Assembly: GCA_009760885.1 (NCBI GenBank)
Contig: CM019708.1
Location: forward strand, 13,678,531 to 13,742,530
Direction of reading: 5' to 3'
From: Achatina immaculata
Taxonomy: Eukaryota; Mollusca; Gastropoda; Stylommatophora; Achatinidae
Length of the DNA: 64,000 nt
In this document: piece by piece, positions 11,191-23,930 of the stretch
How the letters are laid out: each line of letters begins with the position of its first letter
How positions within the stretch are numbered: the stretch's first letter is position 1
Position numbers and translations under genes: made by a program
The notes under the pieces: model-generated
Database searches by the model: none
What the model was told of the DNA's origin: nothing
The model's input: only the letters and a program-made list of their open reading frames with translations

Positions 11191-12010
11191 TTTCTTTTCC
11201 CACTGACTGTCATTTTCGCATATTCCTAAAATTAAAAATCATTTCAACTGTTAAAGATTTAAAAATCAGTGTTTTGTTTGCTGATATTTCTTTCCACTTT
11301 TCCAAAGTTATTTCACAGTTTTTAGTTTACCACCTCCTTCATACTACATTTGTAGTATTTCCAGAAAGAACTAGAAGAATTTGGGGGGGGGGGATGAAGA
11401 TGTCAATCTCTTTTACTTGACAGAAGTCGAAAGTCAGAACAAAGGCCCGCAGAATGTCTCTTGGTCCTTTTGATCTGGGATCATACGTTTACACGTTTGA
11501 CATTGAACTGGGTACGCTGGGTCCAGGATCTGAGATAGAGCTAGGAGCGGATAAGCAGTAGCCGGGCAGTCGGCGGGGGGAGGGGGGAGGCAGTCGGCAC
11601 CTTGACAACACCACAGACGAAACCACCTGAATTTTAAGAGTCAAGTATTTAAGAATAACCTCCCAAGACCAGATTATCAGAATACTGTCTCATCGCGGTG
11701 CCCAGTTCATTATGTTCATATATGAGTTACAGTTACAGCCACTAATGAACGTACGGATTATCCTTTTCTTTGTATAGTGAGCCAATCCTCGGGCGCCTGT
11801 AGGTCACGAGTGATGAATAAACTTTGACGAACTTATAAGCTGTAATTTATATCTTACAAGCTGTTGCTCCTGTCTAAAGTTTTGCTTTTGAAAGTGTTTA
11901 AAATGTTGTAATTTAATACTATGTTAAGAGTAATACTCGCGTAAGAAAGTTAAGTCATTCGACCTTGTACATACACTTAATGTATAGCTTTAAAAATAGT
12001 ATACATAGAA
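11190..12010. other. Unique stretch with a GC-rich patch
   Basis: A GC-rich patch lies near 11500-11600 (GGCGGGGGGAGGGGGGAGGC). No ORF or element was identified. Confidence 0.5.
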
Positions 12011-12312
12011 ATAAGATATCGTTTGGGAAAAAAAATCATATAAAAGATATAATGTCCAATTTGTATTACTTCAAGGAAATAGTGTGCCATTTTAAAGATT
12101 TCACCCTAAAGGAAAAAACAATTGCCTCATTATATAAAAATGCTCTCTTTTAAAGATAGCATATCAAAGAAAAAAATGTGCCGTTTTAAAATTAATAATG
12201 AAATAAAGAAATAATGTCACTTTCTAAAGATATTACGCCACAGAGAAAATGCCAGAGATATATTTAAAATGTCGCCTTTTAAAGATATTATACCAAGGAA
12301 ATAATGTAAGGA
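12010..12312 (+). repeat. Degenerate ~33-bp satellite, orientation 1
   Basis: Units contain TTTTAAAGATATTA and AAGGAAATAATGT. It resumes at 12885-12965 after the nested LINE-B and SINE. Reverse-complement units fill 13860-14820. Confidence 0.7.
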
Positions 12313-12314
12313 TA

Positions 12315-12895
12315 TTACAACTAAAGAAATAGACATGAAATTAGACTCTTTCGATCGCGCTTCTTTGACCCACCTCGAAAATAGGCCCTAGCCCCGCGAT
12401 GCTCTGAGCCTCCATCCTAAATGAGACTATCGCGAGTACCACAGGACTAAATTCTGTAGGATCACGTGGCGATCTTGATGGTAGAAGCGAACGAAGAAAA
12501 GTAAGAAGAAGAAGACTCTTTCGAAAACAGATGCCTAAGGAAAATACTCCGTATAAAATGGAATAAATTCAAGAACAACGCAGAGATAAAACAGATGAGC
12601 AAATAACAACCTCTCATGGGTGATCAGAAAAAGAAGATGGACATATGTCTGTCGTGCGATGAGAAGAAACAATCAGAGGATCCCCAAACAAGCTATCAAA
12701 TAGAACACAACATGCCGAAGAAAAAGAGGTCGACCAAGTGAAACTCTAAAGAGGACATTGTTAAGAGAGGACAGTTCAGTGGGAATAACATCCCTTGATG
12801 AGATTGAAAAACTCACCAAAGACAAATCTTGGCGAACTACCACGGGGGTCCTATGTGATGTTTAGCGGCACGGGAAGGATGTAAGGTAAAGATAT
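12315..12895 (+). mobile_element. LINE-B 3' fragment interrupted by a SINE
   Basis: The frame reads LDSFENRCLRKIL-like sequence, RRWTYVCRAMRRNNQRI, and RKRGRPSETLKRTLLRE, then ends with the family's 3' sequence at about 12895. A short element (12355-12512) splits it, with the 12-mer AGACTCTTTCGA duplicated on both sides. The LINE itself interrupts a satellite array. Confidence 0.8.
12355..12512 (+). mobile_element. Short GAA-tailed SINE-like element with 12-bp target-site duplication
   Basis: About 158 bp ending in a GAA-rich tail, inserted in LINE-B. AGACTCTTTCGA is duplicated at 12343-12354 and 12513-12524. The body (CTAGCCCCGCGATGCTCTGA, CACAGGACTAAATTC) is shared with 27270-27478. Confidence 0.82.
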
Positions 12896-12965
12896 TACAC
12901 CAAAGATACACTGTCCCGTTTCAAAGATACTCCATCAAAGAAATTATGTCCCATTTTAAAGACTG

Positions 12966-13745
12966 TTTAATATATATATAACCTTGCGAACGATAATAGA
13001 AAAATGATATTCCAGCATTAAATAAGAACAAGAAAGAATAGATTTCACACGAACAGGAACAAATGAAGGAAAACCCCGCTATGGATAGGTAAAACATTCA
13101 TTTCGTTTGTAAACATTCTGATATTTTGTCAGTACCTGAAACTTGCCTTCGCTGCCAGCTTAAGTGACTGTCTGGGTTTTTGTCTGAGTTTGAAGGAAAA
13201 CATAGACGTGAAACTCCTTCGGTTCGTCCTCAAAGAGCCCCTCAAATTGTCGGTTATTTACTCCAGATATGCATTATTTTAATGCAGTGGATCTTCGCTG
13301 TTTCCAATCTGAGAGCAGTTATGGGCCATTCATTAAAAAGAAAGCAATATATAGAACCCAGATGATGTTAACATTTTTTTTTAATTGACCTAATCCATTT
13401 TCTGGTCCATGGACCCCCAAAACTTGTTCCCTGGACGTACTGAGATTCAACGGGCCCTCACATTAAGAACCTTTTTAATATGTTGGCACCTGCTGAGGTT
13501 TCTGTGCCATGTGTCAACCCGAAGAAAGTCTGCCACACCCGCAACACGTAGTCCGCTGAGGCAGTGGACATTGTTTCTATGAGAGGCACGGACGTCATAG
13601 AGCGCTCCGCTGTTCATCACCTGACATGAATACTAAACTTAGTTTTTGTTTTCAAAATGTCACTTCCCTCAGAAGAGGAATCGGCTCTTGCATGTTACCA
13701 GAAGCGCCTATAATCTCACAACACGTGCCTGACTTCAGCATAATG
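12966..13745. other. Unique stretch, no gene recognised
   Basis: Frames are short. GC content rises around 13430-13620 with no recognisable motif. Confidence 0.5.
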
Positions 13746-13749
13746 CTAT

Positions 13750-13776
13750 TCTTTCTATTTATATATATATATATAC

Positions 13777-13826
<50 letters not shown>
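13750..13826. repeat. AT dinucleotide array
   Basis: TA repeats with two short interruptions. Confidence 0.95.
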
Positions 13827-13830
<4 letters not shown>

Positions 13831-13849
13831 ATGAGACATTATTTTCCTG

Positions 13850-14820
13850 ATATAATATCTTTAGAACAGGACATAATTTCTAATGCATACTAATGTATCT
13901 ATAAAATGGGACATAATTTCTTTGATATAATATCTTTAAAATTTGACATAATTACTTTGATCTAATATCTTTAAAACGAGGCAATATTTCTCTGGTATAT
14001 TTTCTTAAGGTGGCCTGGTTAGCTGGGACACTCGGGTTGCTAATCCGGTGGTACCGAGTTCAAGACCCAGCAGTGAGATCTTTTTCTCGTACCCACCAAC
14101 AACAAAAAAATAATAATAAAGCCCCAGGGATCCATCCAGGCTCTAAAAACGGGTACCAGAGAAATCTTTGGATGTAAAAGCGGCCAGGCATGATACTGAC
14201 CCACATCAGGCTTTCACGTGTCCAAGGTCGTGGGAATACGGGCCTAACACCTTTCCCTGATGCCTTAAGAGCACGGAGAGGGGAATTTTACCTTTTTTTT
14301 TTCTAATAATCCCTTTTAAAAGGGACATCATTTATTTGACACACTATCTTTAAAACAGCACTTTTTTTTTTCTTTGGTATAATATCTTTAAAGCGTGACA
14401 TTGTTTCCTTCATATAATATTCTTAAAAGGGACATAATTTCTTTGGTATAGTATTAGCATATTCTTTGAAAAGAGACATCCTGTAAATATAATATCTGAG
14501 GCACTTTTTCCTTGACGCAATATCTTTAGGAAGGGACATTATTTCTCTGGTACAATATCCTTAAAAAGGACGGTTTTTTTTCCTTTAGCGTAATATCCAA
14601 AAAAAGAACATTTTTGTTATGTAATATTTTTTTAAAAAGGGAATTATTTCTTTGGTATAATATCTTTAAAACGGAGGATATTTTATATAATATCTGAGAC
14701 ATTTATCCACGTTGTAGCATCTCTAAAACGGGACATTATATCTTTGGCATATTAACTTTAAACGGGATATTATTTCTTAATATATTCCAAACGGTATTTT
14801 ATTTCTGCGTCATAACATCT
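13850..14820 (-). repeat. Degenerate ~33-bp satellite, orientation 2, with SINE insertion
   Basis: Units contain TAATATCTTTAAAACGGGAC and ATTATTTCTTTGGTA. The SINE at 14005-14300 interrupts it. Its units are inverted relative to 12010-12312. Confidence 0.72.
14005..14300 (+). mobile_element. tRNA-derived SINE
   Basis: A tRNA-like head has an A-box-like GGTTAGCTGGGAC and a B-box-like GAGTTCAAGACCC. The core has GGGTACC, AAAGCGGCCAGGC and TGATACTGACC, then a tail ending in TTTTACC plus T-run. It lies inside the degenerate 33-bp satellite at 13860-14820. Confidence 0.8.
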
Positions 14821-15303
14821 TTTTAAAATGCACATTACGCGTACGTAGAAAGCTGAAGGACGTAATGTTTATATTTCCATATGCGAGAACTATTCTTAAC
14901 ACAGTGTTAAGTTGCAACATTTTAAATGTCATTTTCAAATGAGTAAAAACAGCTTTTCCAAACAGGAAGTATGCCGGATGATGTTGGAATATCATTCGGA
15001 ATATCAAAACCTGTAAAAAAAAAACATCTCGCTCTTTTTCAGTAGAAATGTTTCAGTTTTCAAAACAATGAGATTTTCTTTTTTTTTTCAGTGCTGATTA
15101 GATTTCAAGAAGTTTTGTTCTAGAACTCACACGAATTCATCAAATTTCATTCTGTATTCTCATCTTCATCATCTTCAACTTTTGTCATGCACAGAAGGAT
15201 TTGCTCCAATATTCTTCTACATTCTTAATGTAAGGAAGATTGTTTCAATCTTCACACGTAGTCCACACATCCAAGAAACTGTTCCGATACTCATTCACGT
15301 TCA

Positions 15304-15306
<3 letters not shown>

Positions 15307-15390
<84 letters not shown>

Positions 15391-15410
15391 AAGAGAGAGA
15401 GGGAGAGTGC
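15307..15410 (+). repeat. GA dinucleotide array
   Basis: About 100 bp of GA repeats with few interruptions. Confidence 0.95.
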
Positions 15411-15814
15411 ATTCTTGTGTTCATCAGATCCGGAAGCTGAAATGTTCTGTATGTTTTTCTTCTTTTTTTTTGTCTCTTCGCCGAATATTTTTCTTATCTC
15501 CAGAAGTTTTATTTTGTAAATAAGACAATCTAAAAAGCCACAAGATAGAATCCCTTTTACGTCCTTTTTTCCCCCTTCAAACAGTTCTGAATTCGTAATT
15601 TCAATGTAATCAAATTCCAAATTCAAATAGCCCTGCTCCGTCTAATGAACAAGAGCTCTTCGGATTTGTTGATGTTTAGAAAAAAGCTAACACGCAATTA
15701 AAGTGCACTACGTCCAAGACAGGAAATTTATAGATCAAAAAGTGAAATATCGTAGGAGAAACCACAGACCAACAAATGTCTTCATCTGAAGCATTTTACT
15801 GACTGATTGACTAC

Positions 15815-16870
15815 ACCGGCTCCACGTGATATGTTATTTACAACAACCGCTCACACTACGTAATAATTTAATTTACCACAGCCACTTTGTGTAGTACTTT
15901 ATTTACAAAAATCACACTTAATAATAATTTGATTTATTACGGCCAGTCCGTATAATACTTTATTTACAACAACCACACTATGTAATACTTCAAATCACAC
16001 AATGTAATACTTCATAATACTACAACTCCATATTCTACTTCATTTACAACATTCAGACTAAGTAATACTTTAATTCGCTTCAACCACTCCGTGTAGTACT
16101 TTATTTACAACACCCACACTGTGTAATAATTTAATTTACTACAGCCACTCCATGTAGTACTTTATTTACAAAAATCACATTAAGTAATACTTTAATTAAC
16201 TACAGCCACTCCGTGTAACACAGGATTTACCACAACAACTTCACGTGGTATGTTATTATTGCAGCCACACAGTGTAAAATGTTATTTACCACAGCCACAC
16301 TTGAAATAATGTATTATTTACTACAGTCATTGCACGTAATACCCTATTTATACAACCAATCCATGCAATACATTATTCAATAAAACCATTACACATACTA
16401 CACTATTTAATACAACCACTAATGTAGTACATTATTTCGTATAACACTCAGGTACTACATTTTTCATATAACCACTCACGTACTACATTATTTCATATAA
16501 TCACTCACATACTACATTATTTCAAAAAACCGCTCACATACTACATTATTTCATATAACCACTCACATACTACATTATTTCAAAAAACCGCTCACATACT
16601 ACATTATTTCATATAACCACTCACGTACTACATTATTTAATACAACCACTGCATTTAACAGTAACTTAATGCAACCATTTGATGTAATAAATTTTCGTTA
16701 CTACAGCTACTCCATATAGTACGTCATTTACCACAACCGATCTATGCAATACGTAAAATTTACAGTAACTATTTCGTGTAATGCTACTGCAACTTCGTAT
16801 AATAGGTAATACTTTATTTACAACATTCAGACTACATAACACGTTAATTTACCACAACTATAGCAGTATT
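15815..16870 (+). repeat. Degenerate ~29-35-bp satellite
   Basis: Units contain ACTACATTATTTCATATAAC and CACTC-GTAGTACTTTATTTAC. The middle (16440-16640) is the most homogeneous, with a 29-bp period. A leftover unit lies at 17515-17571. Confidence 0.78.
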
Positions 16871-17514
16871 CGTGTAACAATGATAGTAAGGGCATTATTA
16901 TAGGTTTTTCCTTTTCAATTTTCTCCTGTTGAGATCCTTCGAGAAGGTCACGTGGGCTGCAAAACCCGTGACAGGAAATTGTAGGGGCAATGCTGAATCC
17001 GTGGAGTTTTAGTCTTGGGCTGAACGTGTAACTGTGTGCACGTGTTTTGTCGAGCTGTGTGATGTCTTCGTGGAACAGATGAACATTTTAGTTGTACGTA
17101 TGAATGGACTGGCCACATGGCAGGGATAACCAGCCGGCAGTCGAATTTAATATTATTTTCATCAGCATTATCATCATTCCATCAATAAATGTTCCAAGTC
17201 ACCGTTACCCAGGATTTACTTGAGTATCTGTACCAGTTGTCGTCAGCGTGAGGTTTTGAACGAGCCTGGATGAGAAGTATATCTGGAACAGTGTGTAACT
17301 AATCCAGCAGGTGAGAGTGAGAGCTGTAATTATGTGTGTAACTAGTCCAGTAACCTCAACTCTCGAAGAGCAAGATGGAAGTCGACCCTGATATTCACGT
17401 GCGTAACGTGAATCAGCACAACTTATGTCGACACGGCCCAGCTAACGAGTGTCATATACACAGCAAAATCTGTGTCACCAAAAGATTACCCTGTTATTTC
17501 AAGATGCACCACGA
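16871..17514. other. Unique stretch between satellite pieces
   Basis: No gene recognised. It separates the main satellite (15815-16870) from the leftover unit at 17515. Confidence 0.5.
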
Positions 17515-17571
17515 CAAAATCTATTATACAACCACCCGATGTAATACCTTACTTACTACTATCACTCCATG

Positions 17572-17672
17572 CGAGACCTGGACACTTAACAAAACAGCTG
17601 AGAAACACAGAAATGCCTTTGAGTGTAAATGCTACAGAAGAGTTCTTCATATATCATGGACACAATTATGAC
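17572..17672 (+). mobile_element. LINE-A internal fragment, about 100 bp
   Basis: Translates as ETWTLNKTAEKHRNAFECKCYRRVLHISWTQL, matching the middle of the LINE-A C-terminal domain. It is truncated at both ends and fused to a leftover satellite unit at 17515-17571, so it is a rearrangement product and not a normal 3' insertion. Confidence 0.8.
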
Positions 17673-18800
17673 TTTAATAAGATTCCTTATACGCTTCACA
17701 CACTGGCTCTTGTATTAGGAAAACTGCCAAGATGGTCATAACCACTCTAAGAGGGGTGTTTCGGGGAAACTACACCTGAACATAGCACGGTTGTTTTGTG
17801 AAGAACTAGGCAAACCAGACCAAACTATAATCAAGATATTCGGTTATGAAAGGAAAGAATGATTTGCTTTCGTACAGTTCTTCCTTTTCTATATACAGAA
17901 TTTTATTTTTATCGTTTATTTGTATCCGTTCACGGCATTTCTTTCCTCCAGTCAGTGTTATTGACGTCTGCTGTTTACCCAGAGTTTTAACACAGAATTA
18001 AGTTTTCTTGTACATTTGTTAGAAACGGTACACGCTGTGGAAACATTCCTGTTTTACCTTGACGTTTGAGGTTAATTCACCGAAATTACAGTAATTTTGC
18101 CTTCTTTCAATAACTGGTTTGTGTTCTATTTTGACAATGGTACATAAGGTGATGTATCAAGTTCTTCTCTAATACATCGACACGGAAGCTTGACTGCAAT
18201 GGATATCCAGCTTCCTCGTACGGTGCGCCCGGCCATGCAGATTCCTGCCTCTTGGTGGAGACAGCCAGTGTCTGTTGTTGTCGGCCCTTTTTTAATATTT
18301 GGCTTTTTCTTTCTTTCATTTGTTCGTCTTTTTCATCAGCTTCAATTGTTATCAACAAAAATCACTATAACAATTTCTTTAAATATTTAGACTCGATTCA
18401 GATTGTAACAATCGTATCTAACTTGCAAGAATATATTCACATGAATATGCATAAAATTCTGTAATATATAATTAGGTGCACTTATATATCATCATTTCCA
18501 CATTACAAAAAAAGAATATCAAAATCTTACATAGAACAGTTACACCTCCACTGAGTTACGATTATTTGGTACCCTTTTGTTACCATTCACTAAAAAGTAT
18601 CTACCTAAATGGATCGGGACTGATCGGAGGAATCGACTGCCAGCTCGCGTGCATCCACATCACAGAGTATAAAACAATACTAACCTGCACACATACTGGT
18701 TCTCTTTCGACGAACAAGCATTCTCATTCGCTCTTGAACAATAACATGGCTCACCCCGATCCGCTGGGCTCACACGTGCTCAGCTTACAAGTCGCGGACG
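17673..18800. other. Mostly unique, one unassigned frame
   Basis: A plus-strand 153-codon frame at 18476-18937 overlaps the opposite-strand ORF at 18801. It has no recognisable domain. Confidence 0.45.
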
Positions 18801-19427
18801 TTAAAATTCTATCGTATTTTCTTTATATACCTGGCCAGAAACCGATTTTCTCTCAGAGTTACGCACCTCTGAAAACTGACCGGCAGCTGACCCATTATTT
18901 CCTACGCCTAGGGTTGCCAACCAATCTAGGTAACTAGTGCTATGTATTCTCTTACACACGGCCCGCAATTTGGTACAGCTATTATACTGTAAAGTAGCCC
19001 ATGAACTAAATTGACTGTTCTCTGAATGGCCCATAGAGTTCTTTGCAAAAGTATGTGAAATTCCGTTACGCTGTGTTATTTTATAATTTTTCATGTTTTT
19101 AGAACCTGAAATTATCCTTACAGAATAGTGGAGCAACTGAAGTAGTCTCAAAGAACAAGGCGCGGTTGAAAACTTGGTCCTCATTTCCAAAAAGAAATAA
19201 AAATGAAGCTGGAGGGCCTTGGAATATGAACTAAAACAATCCAACAAATAATTGATCTCAGAAAGACGGGAAACACACCATTTCTGTGCAATATTTTGAG
19301 CAATTTGCGGCAAAGGACGGCAATTTCTAGCACAGAGCGGTATACCACGGGAATTTTTATTCAAATAATGGAGCATCAGAGGCACTGATGAACTTCCTTG
19401 TGCGACATAATGCTTTGCAACTTCCAT
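18801..19427 (-). CDS. Unrecognised 208-codon ORF, hypothetical
   Basis: An open frame of 208 codons in non-repetitive DNA, much longer than expected by chance at this base composition. It begins MEVAKHYVAQG and ends ENTIEF. The composition is mixed, with Ser, Leu, Lys and several scattered cysteines. There is no signal peptide, clear membrane segment or motif I recognise. The 3' part lies over sequence that also reads open on the plus strand (18476-18937). It could be a decayed transposon ORF, an exon, or a chance ORF. I assign no function. Confidence 0.25.
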   Translation of the reverse strand: MEVAKHYVAQGSSSVPLMLHYLNKNSRGIPLCARNCRPLPQIAQNIAQKWCVSRLSEINYLLDCFSSYSKALQLHFYFFLEMRTKFSTAPCSLRLLQLLHYSVRIISGSKNMKNYKITQRNGISHTFAKNSMGHSENSQFSSWATLQYNSCTKLRAVCKRIHSTSYLDWLATLGVGNNGSAAGQFSEVRNSERKSVSGQVYKENTIEF

Positions 19428-19844
19428 TAAGAGCAGGGACCATTTACAAATACTTTATTAACATTTTTAACGTTAAGAGCCGACACTTGTCCGCTTTGGC
19501 ACTGTCTTTCAGTATGAAAGTAGCCGTATATTTCCTCCTTTGTAACAGCGTCTCTAGCTTTTAGTGATGAGAGGATATAGAAATGTCCTCTGTTTGACAG
19601 TGGAAAGTCCAAGTAAACATTACATTTTAAAAAGCTGATAACATGTTACGTTTCTGAATCTCTATTGTTTTCTTATACGAGTATGGTCCCGTAGAATGGT
19701 TATCTATTTACTTTTTATTCGGATTTCAGTTTATGAGACACAATGTGCACGGTCACATTTTAGCGGTATTTGAGTGATTAAAGAATTATAGATTAAAGCA
19801 TCGATCTACAAGAGTCTGGAGAACATATGACATTCGAAAGTTAT

Positions 19845-20290
19845 AAGTAAAAAAATCAAGTTAAGACTATTCAATTCAAGTGTAATATCCACCCTCATTT
19901 ATGCATGCAAAAGCCAGAAAGCAAGTAAAGAAACAGACAAGAAATTAGACTCTTTTGAAAACAAATGCCTAAGGAAAATACTCGGCATCAAGTGGAACGA
20001 ATTCAAGAACAGTGCAGAGATAAGACAGATGACTGAACAACAACCAGTCTCATAGGTGATCAGGAAAAGGAGATGGACATATGTTGGTCACGTGATGAGA
20101 AGAAGCGATCAGATAATCCCATGGCGAGCTGTCGGGTGAAACACAACAGGCCGAAGAAAAAGAGGCAGACCACGTGAAACTCTGGGGAGGACATTGTTAA
20201 GAGAGCCCAAATTAATAGGCATAATAACTCATATGGCTCAGTAACGCCAACTACATCTCCCCATAACATCTCACAGTACAAGCGGAGGGA
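19845..20290 (+). mobile_element. LINE-B 3' fragment
   Basis: Translates as LRLFNSSVISTLIYACKSQK, then FENKCLRKILGIKWNEFKNSAEIRQM, VIRKRRWTYVGHVMRRSDQII and RKRGRPRETLGRTLL, with stops between pieces. A GGAAA pentanucleotide tract (20296-20330) follows its 3' end. Confidence 0.78.
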
Positions 20291-20295
20291 TAAAG

Positions 20296-20330
20296 TAAAG
20301 CAAAGTAAAGGAAAGGAAAGGAAAGGAAAG
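20296..20330 (+). repeat. GGAAA pentanucleotide tract
   Basis: Short tract immediately after the LINE-B 3' fragment. Confidence 0.85.
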
Positions 20331-20448
20331 AATTATGATGGAAATCTCTGTTACTTTTTTTCTAAGAAGGTAAATATTTTTATCATCAACATCATCATGT
20401 GCTGTCGATCGATGCAAAGGTTTCCTGCTATATAGTTCTCTCGTTCGC

Positions 20449-20648
20449 ACAATCTCTTGTCTTGGTTACGTAATCCACAATCTCTTGTCTTGGTGACGTA
20501 ATCCACAATCTCTTGTCTTGGTGACGTAATCCACAATCTCTTGTCTTGGTGACGTAATCCACAATCTCTTGTCTTGGTGACGTAATCCACAATCTCTTGT
20601 CTTGGTGACGTAATCCACAATCTCTTGTCTTGGTGACGTAATCCACAC
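20449..20648 (+). repeat. 28-bp minisatellite, 7 copies
   Basis: Near-perfect copies of a unit with ACAATCTCTTGTCTTGGTGA then CGTAATCC. Six contain TGACGTAA, a CRE/ATF-type site; the first has TTACGTAA. Confidence 0.93.
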
Positions 20649-20799
20649 ATGTGTTTCTACTTTATCTTCTGGCTTCCTCCACCAAGGTCAAGTACTGCTG
20701 CTCTCTTGTCCACCCCCTTCCCCCTCACCCCTGCACATTTACCCCTTGAATACAATTTTAGAAACATTTCGTCTCTTATTTTAAGCCTAATTTGCCTTT

Positions 20800-20829
20800 T
20801 ATGTTGTTGTTGTTGTTGTTGTTGTTGTT
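20800..20829 (+). repeat. GTT trinucleotide array
   Basis: Ten GTT units. Confidence 0.93.
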
Positions 20830-21600
20830 GACGACTGTTTTTCTTTCTTTATATTTCAATTCTAGTTCAGTTTTTCACAACATGTCTCATTTTCTGCAAA
20901 CATCTTTTGATGAAATTCTCGAGTACTCACAAAGGAATATCAAACTACACACAGCACAAAATACTTCACTAATTAAACATATAAAGTCAAAAAAAGGAAC
21001 AATAAAAAGAGCACCCATCAAAGTAACCTACGTGAAGTTTTCTCATAAAAAAAAACAAGGGATTAAAGTTTCTTCACATTTCTTTATTAAAAAAAAAGTA
21101 CTGTAAAAACTAGTAACGGTCACTCGGGTGTAATAAAGTTCCCATACGTGTTTTATCTCCCTTAGTTCATAAAGCCAAAGCTTAATGAAACTCAAATCGT
21201 TCAAAAGACAACACGAAACGTAATCACCCTGAAGAGAAATCTAGTAAACAAAGTTTCCCAGTGCAAAGATAAAGACAAGACAGGCTATGCATTTCTTTGA
21301 ACATTTTGTCTTTAAACATAAGAAAGATTCTCATAAAAAAGATTCGTTTTCTGAGTTATACGTAATTAGAGAATTTTGTGAGGAGACAAAGAAAACAATC
21401 GCCAGATTTCTGAACTGTCCGGATGTCAGGAAGTCTCAGAACTGGTTAATAACTGGGTTAAATTGGTTAAAAAGAACGGAGATGTAGTCCTTTGTTGGTA
21501 AAGTTGCTGAATTACTGAAGCTGAAATGGTACAAATTCTGATTAGTGTTCGGTTGTTGGGGCTAATCTTTTGTGATGTTCTTTATAGAAATGTCAAGTCG
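20830..21600. other. AT-rich unique stretch
   Basis: Lysine-rich short frames typical of AT-rich non-coding DNA. No gene recognised. Confidence 0.5.
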
Positions 21601-21604
21601 TTAT

Positions 21605-21938
<334 letters not shown>

Positions 21939-21949
21939 CCGTCCCTATG

Positions 21950-22330
21950 AACGTTGACGGTCATAACTCTCTACAACTCCCTGTTTTGCTACTTCTACGA
22001 GGTGGTCTGGTGTCTTCTTTCCATGCCGTACTGCCAATCCATCCAGAATTTTCTTTCTTTATCTATCTTGGCCTCTTTTTCCTTCAAACTTTCCTTGTTG
22101 TCACAATGTGTTCTAACTTTCCTACTCTCATGACATGTCCTTTAAATTTAGACCTTTCTTTTTGACTGTTGTAATTATTTGTATTCTCGAATCGGTCTCT
22201 CTCAAAATTTCTTCATTTGATATCCTTGCCGTGCTTGGTGTTGTTAACATTCTTCTGAGAAACCTCATTTCTATGACTTAATGACGTTGTGCTGCCTCTT
22301 TAGTACCTGCCATGACTTCAGTCACATGAA
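21950..22330 (-). mobile_element. LINE-D C-terminal fragment next to GATA array
   Basis: The minus strand reads MRFLRRMLTTPSTARISNEEIL, IQIITTVKKRSKFKGHVMRVGKLEHIVTT and a basic segment, the typical tail of an endonuclease/RT LINE. It ends at 21950, and a 270-bp CTAT/CTGT array lies immediately on its 3' side, so the array may have grown from the element's tail. Confidence 0.72.
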
Positions 22331-22949
22331 TCATGTATACTGTGGGTATTTAACTCCAAAATACAATTTAGTTATCTAATAAATTTAATATTCTGTTATT
22401 GCATTTATGGGCTTTTAGCCTAACCTCAGAGATTATACAGCGTTGTAATTTTTTATGCGTATTTTTTCCATCTTATTCCTAGCCGTTCAGTCAGTTTGTT
22501 TCGTTTGTGGGAAACTGTAAATTTAAACTACCATAAGAACTAAAGTTAGACATTGCGTCATTTTTCCCAGAAATCCAAGTCCAATAGCCTCATTTTGAAA
22601 CATTCTGTGCAAAAGACTTTCTTTTGACAGATTCACAGAGGAACGGTTCAAAGATGTGATGTGATGACAATAAACAAAACCAAACTGAAATATCAAAGAT
22701 GAATCTGATGGACTGATATGAGTATTGTCCTAGTGAATGTTACTGCAGATTACTTACATGATTGCAGAAATGATCTGTATAATCTGCTTGCATACAAAAA
22801 ACGCTTCAAGTTGTCAATTTTTTATGGTTTGGAGTTAAAGTGTAAATGATAAAGGAGGTCATAGAAGAAGAACAATTCACAGATCAAGTGACGGAACGAT
22901 GTGATTGATTTTTCTTTTTTTTAACTTTAAATTTTTTATCATATCTGTC

Positions 22950-23930
22950 ACGGTTTCGTTATGTCACTCCTTCAATGCGGTATTTATATCACTTCTTCGT
23001 TATGCCATTCCTTTAATACAGTATATATGTCACACATTCGTTATGTCACTCTTTTAATACAGTATATATGTCACACCTTAGTTATGTCACTCCTTCAAAC
23101 ACTATTTATATCACTTATGTCCCTTCTTTAATACAGTATTAATGTTGCTTATTCGTTTAACATAACGAGTAGTAACATAATACATTATTAATGTTATTTC
23201 TTCGTTATGTCACTACATTAATACAGTATTAATGTTACTTCTTCCCTACGTCACTACTTTCATACAGTATTATGTCACATCATAGTTCTGTCACTCCTTC
23301 TAGTAGTATTTATATCACTTCTTCGTTATGTCACTTCTTTAATACAGCATTAATGTTACTTTTTCTTATGTCACTTCTTTAATACAGCATTAATGTTACT
23401 TTTTCTTATGTCACTACTTTAATACAGTATTAATGTTACTTCTTCTTATGTCACTTCTTTAATACAGTATTAATGTTACTTCTTCGTTATGTTACTACTT
23501 TAATGTAGTATTAATGTTACTTCTTCATTATATTACTATTTTAATACAGTATTAATGTTACTTCTTCCTTTTGTTATTACTTTAATAGAGTGTTAATATT
23601 ACTTCTTCCTTATGTCACTACATTAATACACTATTTATGTCACATCATAGTTTTGTCATTCTTTCAAGTAGTATTTATATCACTTCTTGGTTATGTCACT
23701 ACTTTAATACAGCATTAATGTTACGTCTTCTTATGTTACTACTTTAATACAGCATTAATGTTACTTCCTCTCATGTTACTACTTTAATACAGTATTAATG
23801 TTATTTCTTCATTATGTTACTATTTTAATACAGTGTTAATGTTACTTCTTCGTTATATTAGTATTTTAATACAATATTAATATTACTTCTTCTTACGTCA
23901 TTACTTTAATACAGTATTTATGTTACAGGC
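22950..23930 (+). repeat. Degenerate ~40-bp satellite
   Basis: Units contain TTAATACAGTATTAATGTTA and CTTCTTCGTTATGTCAC. About 24 diverged copies. Confidence 0.82.

Noticed and set aside
14005..14085. tRNA gene
   Set aside because: A and B boxes are present, but the acceptor stem is not conserved and the sequence continues into a SINE body. The same applies to the heads at 40260-40339 and 49060-49140.
20449..20648. CRISPR-like regular direct repeats
   Set aside because: The units are contiguous with no unique spacers, and the context is eukaryotic. The same applies to the 44-, 45- and 47-bp arrays.
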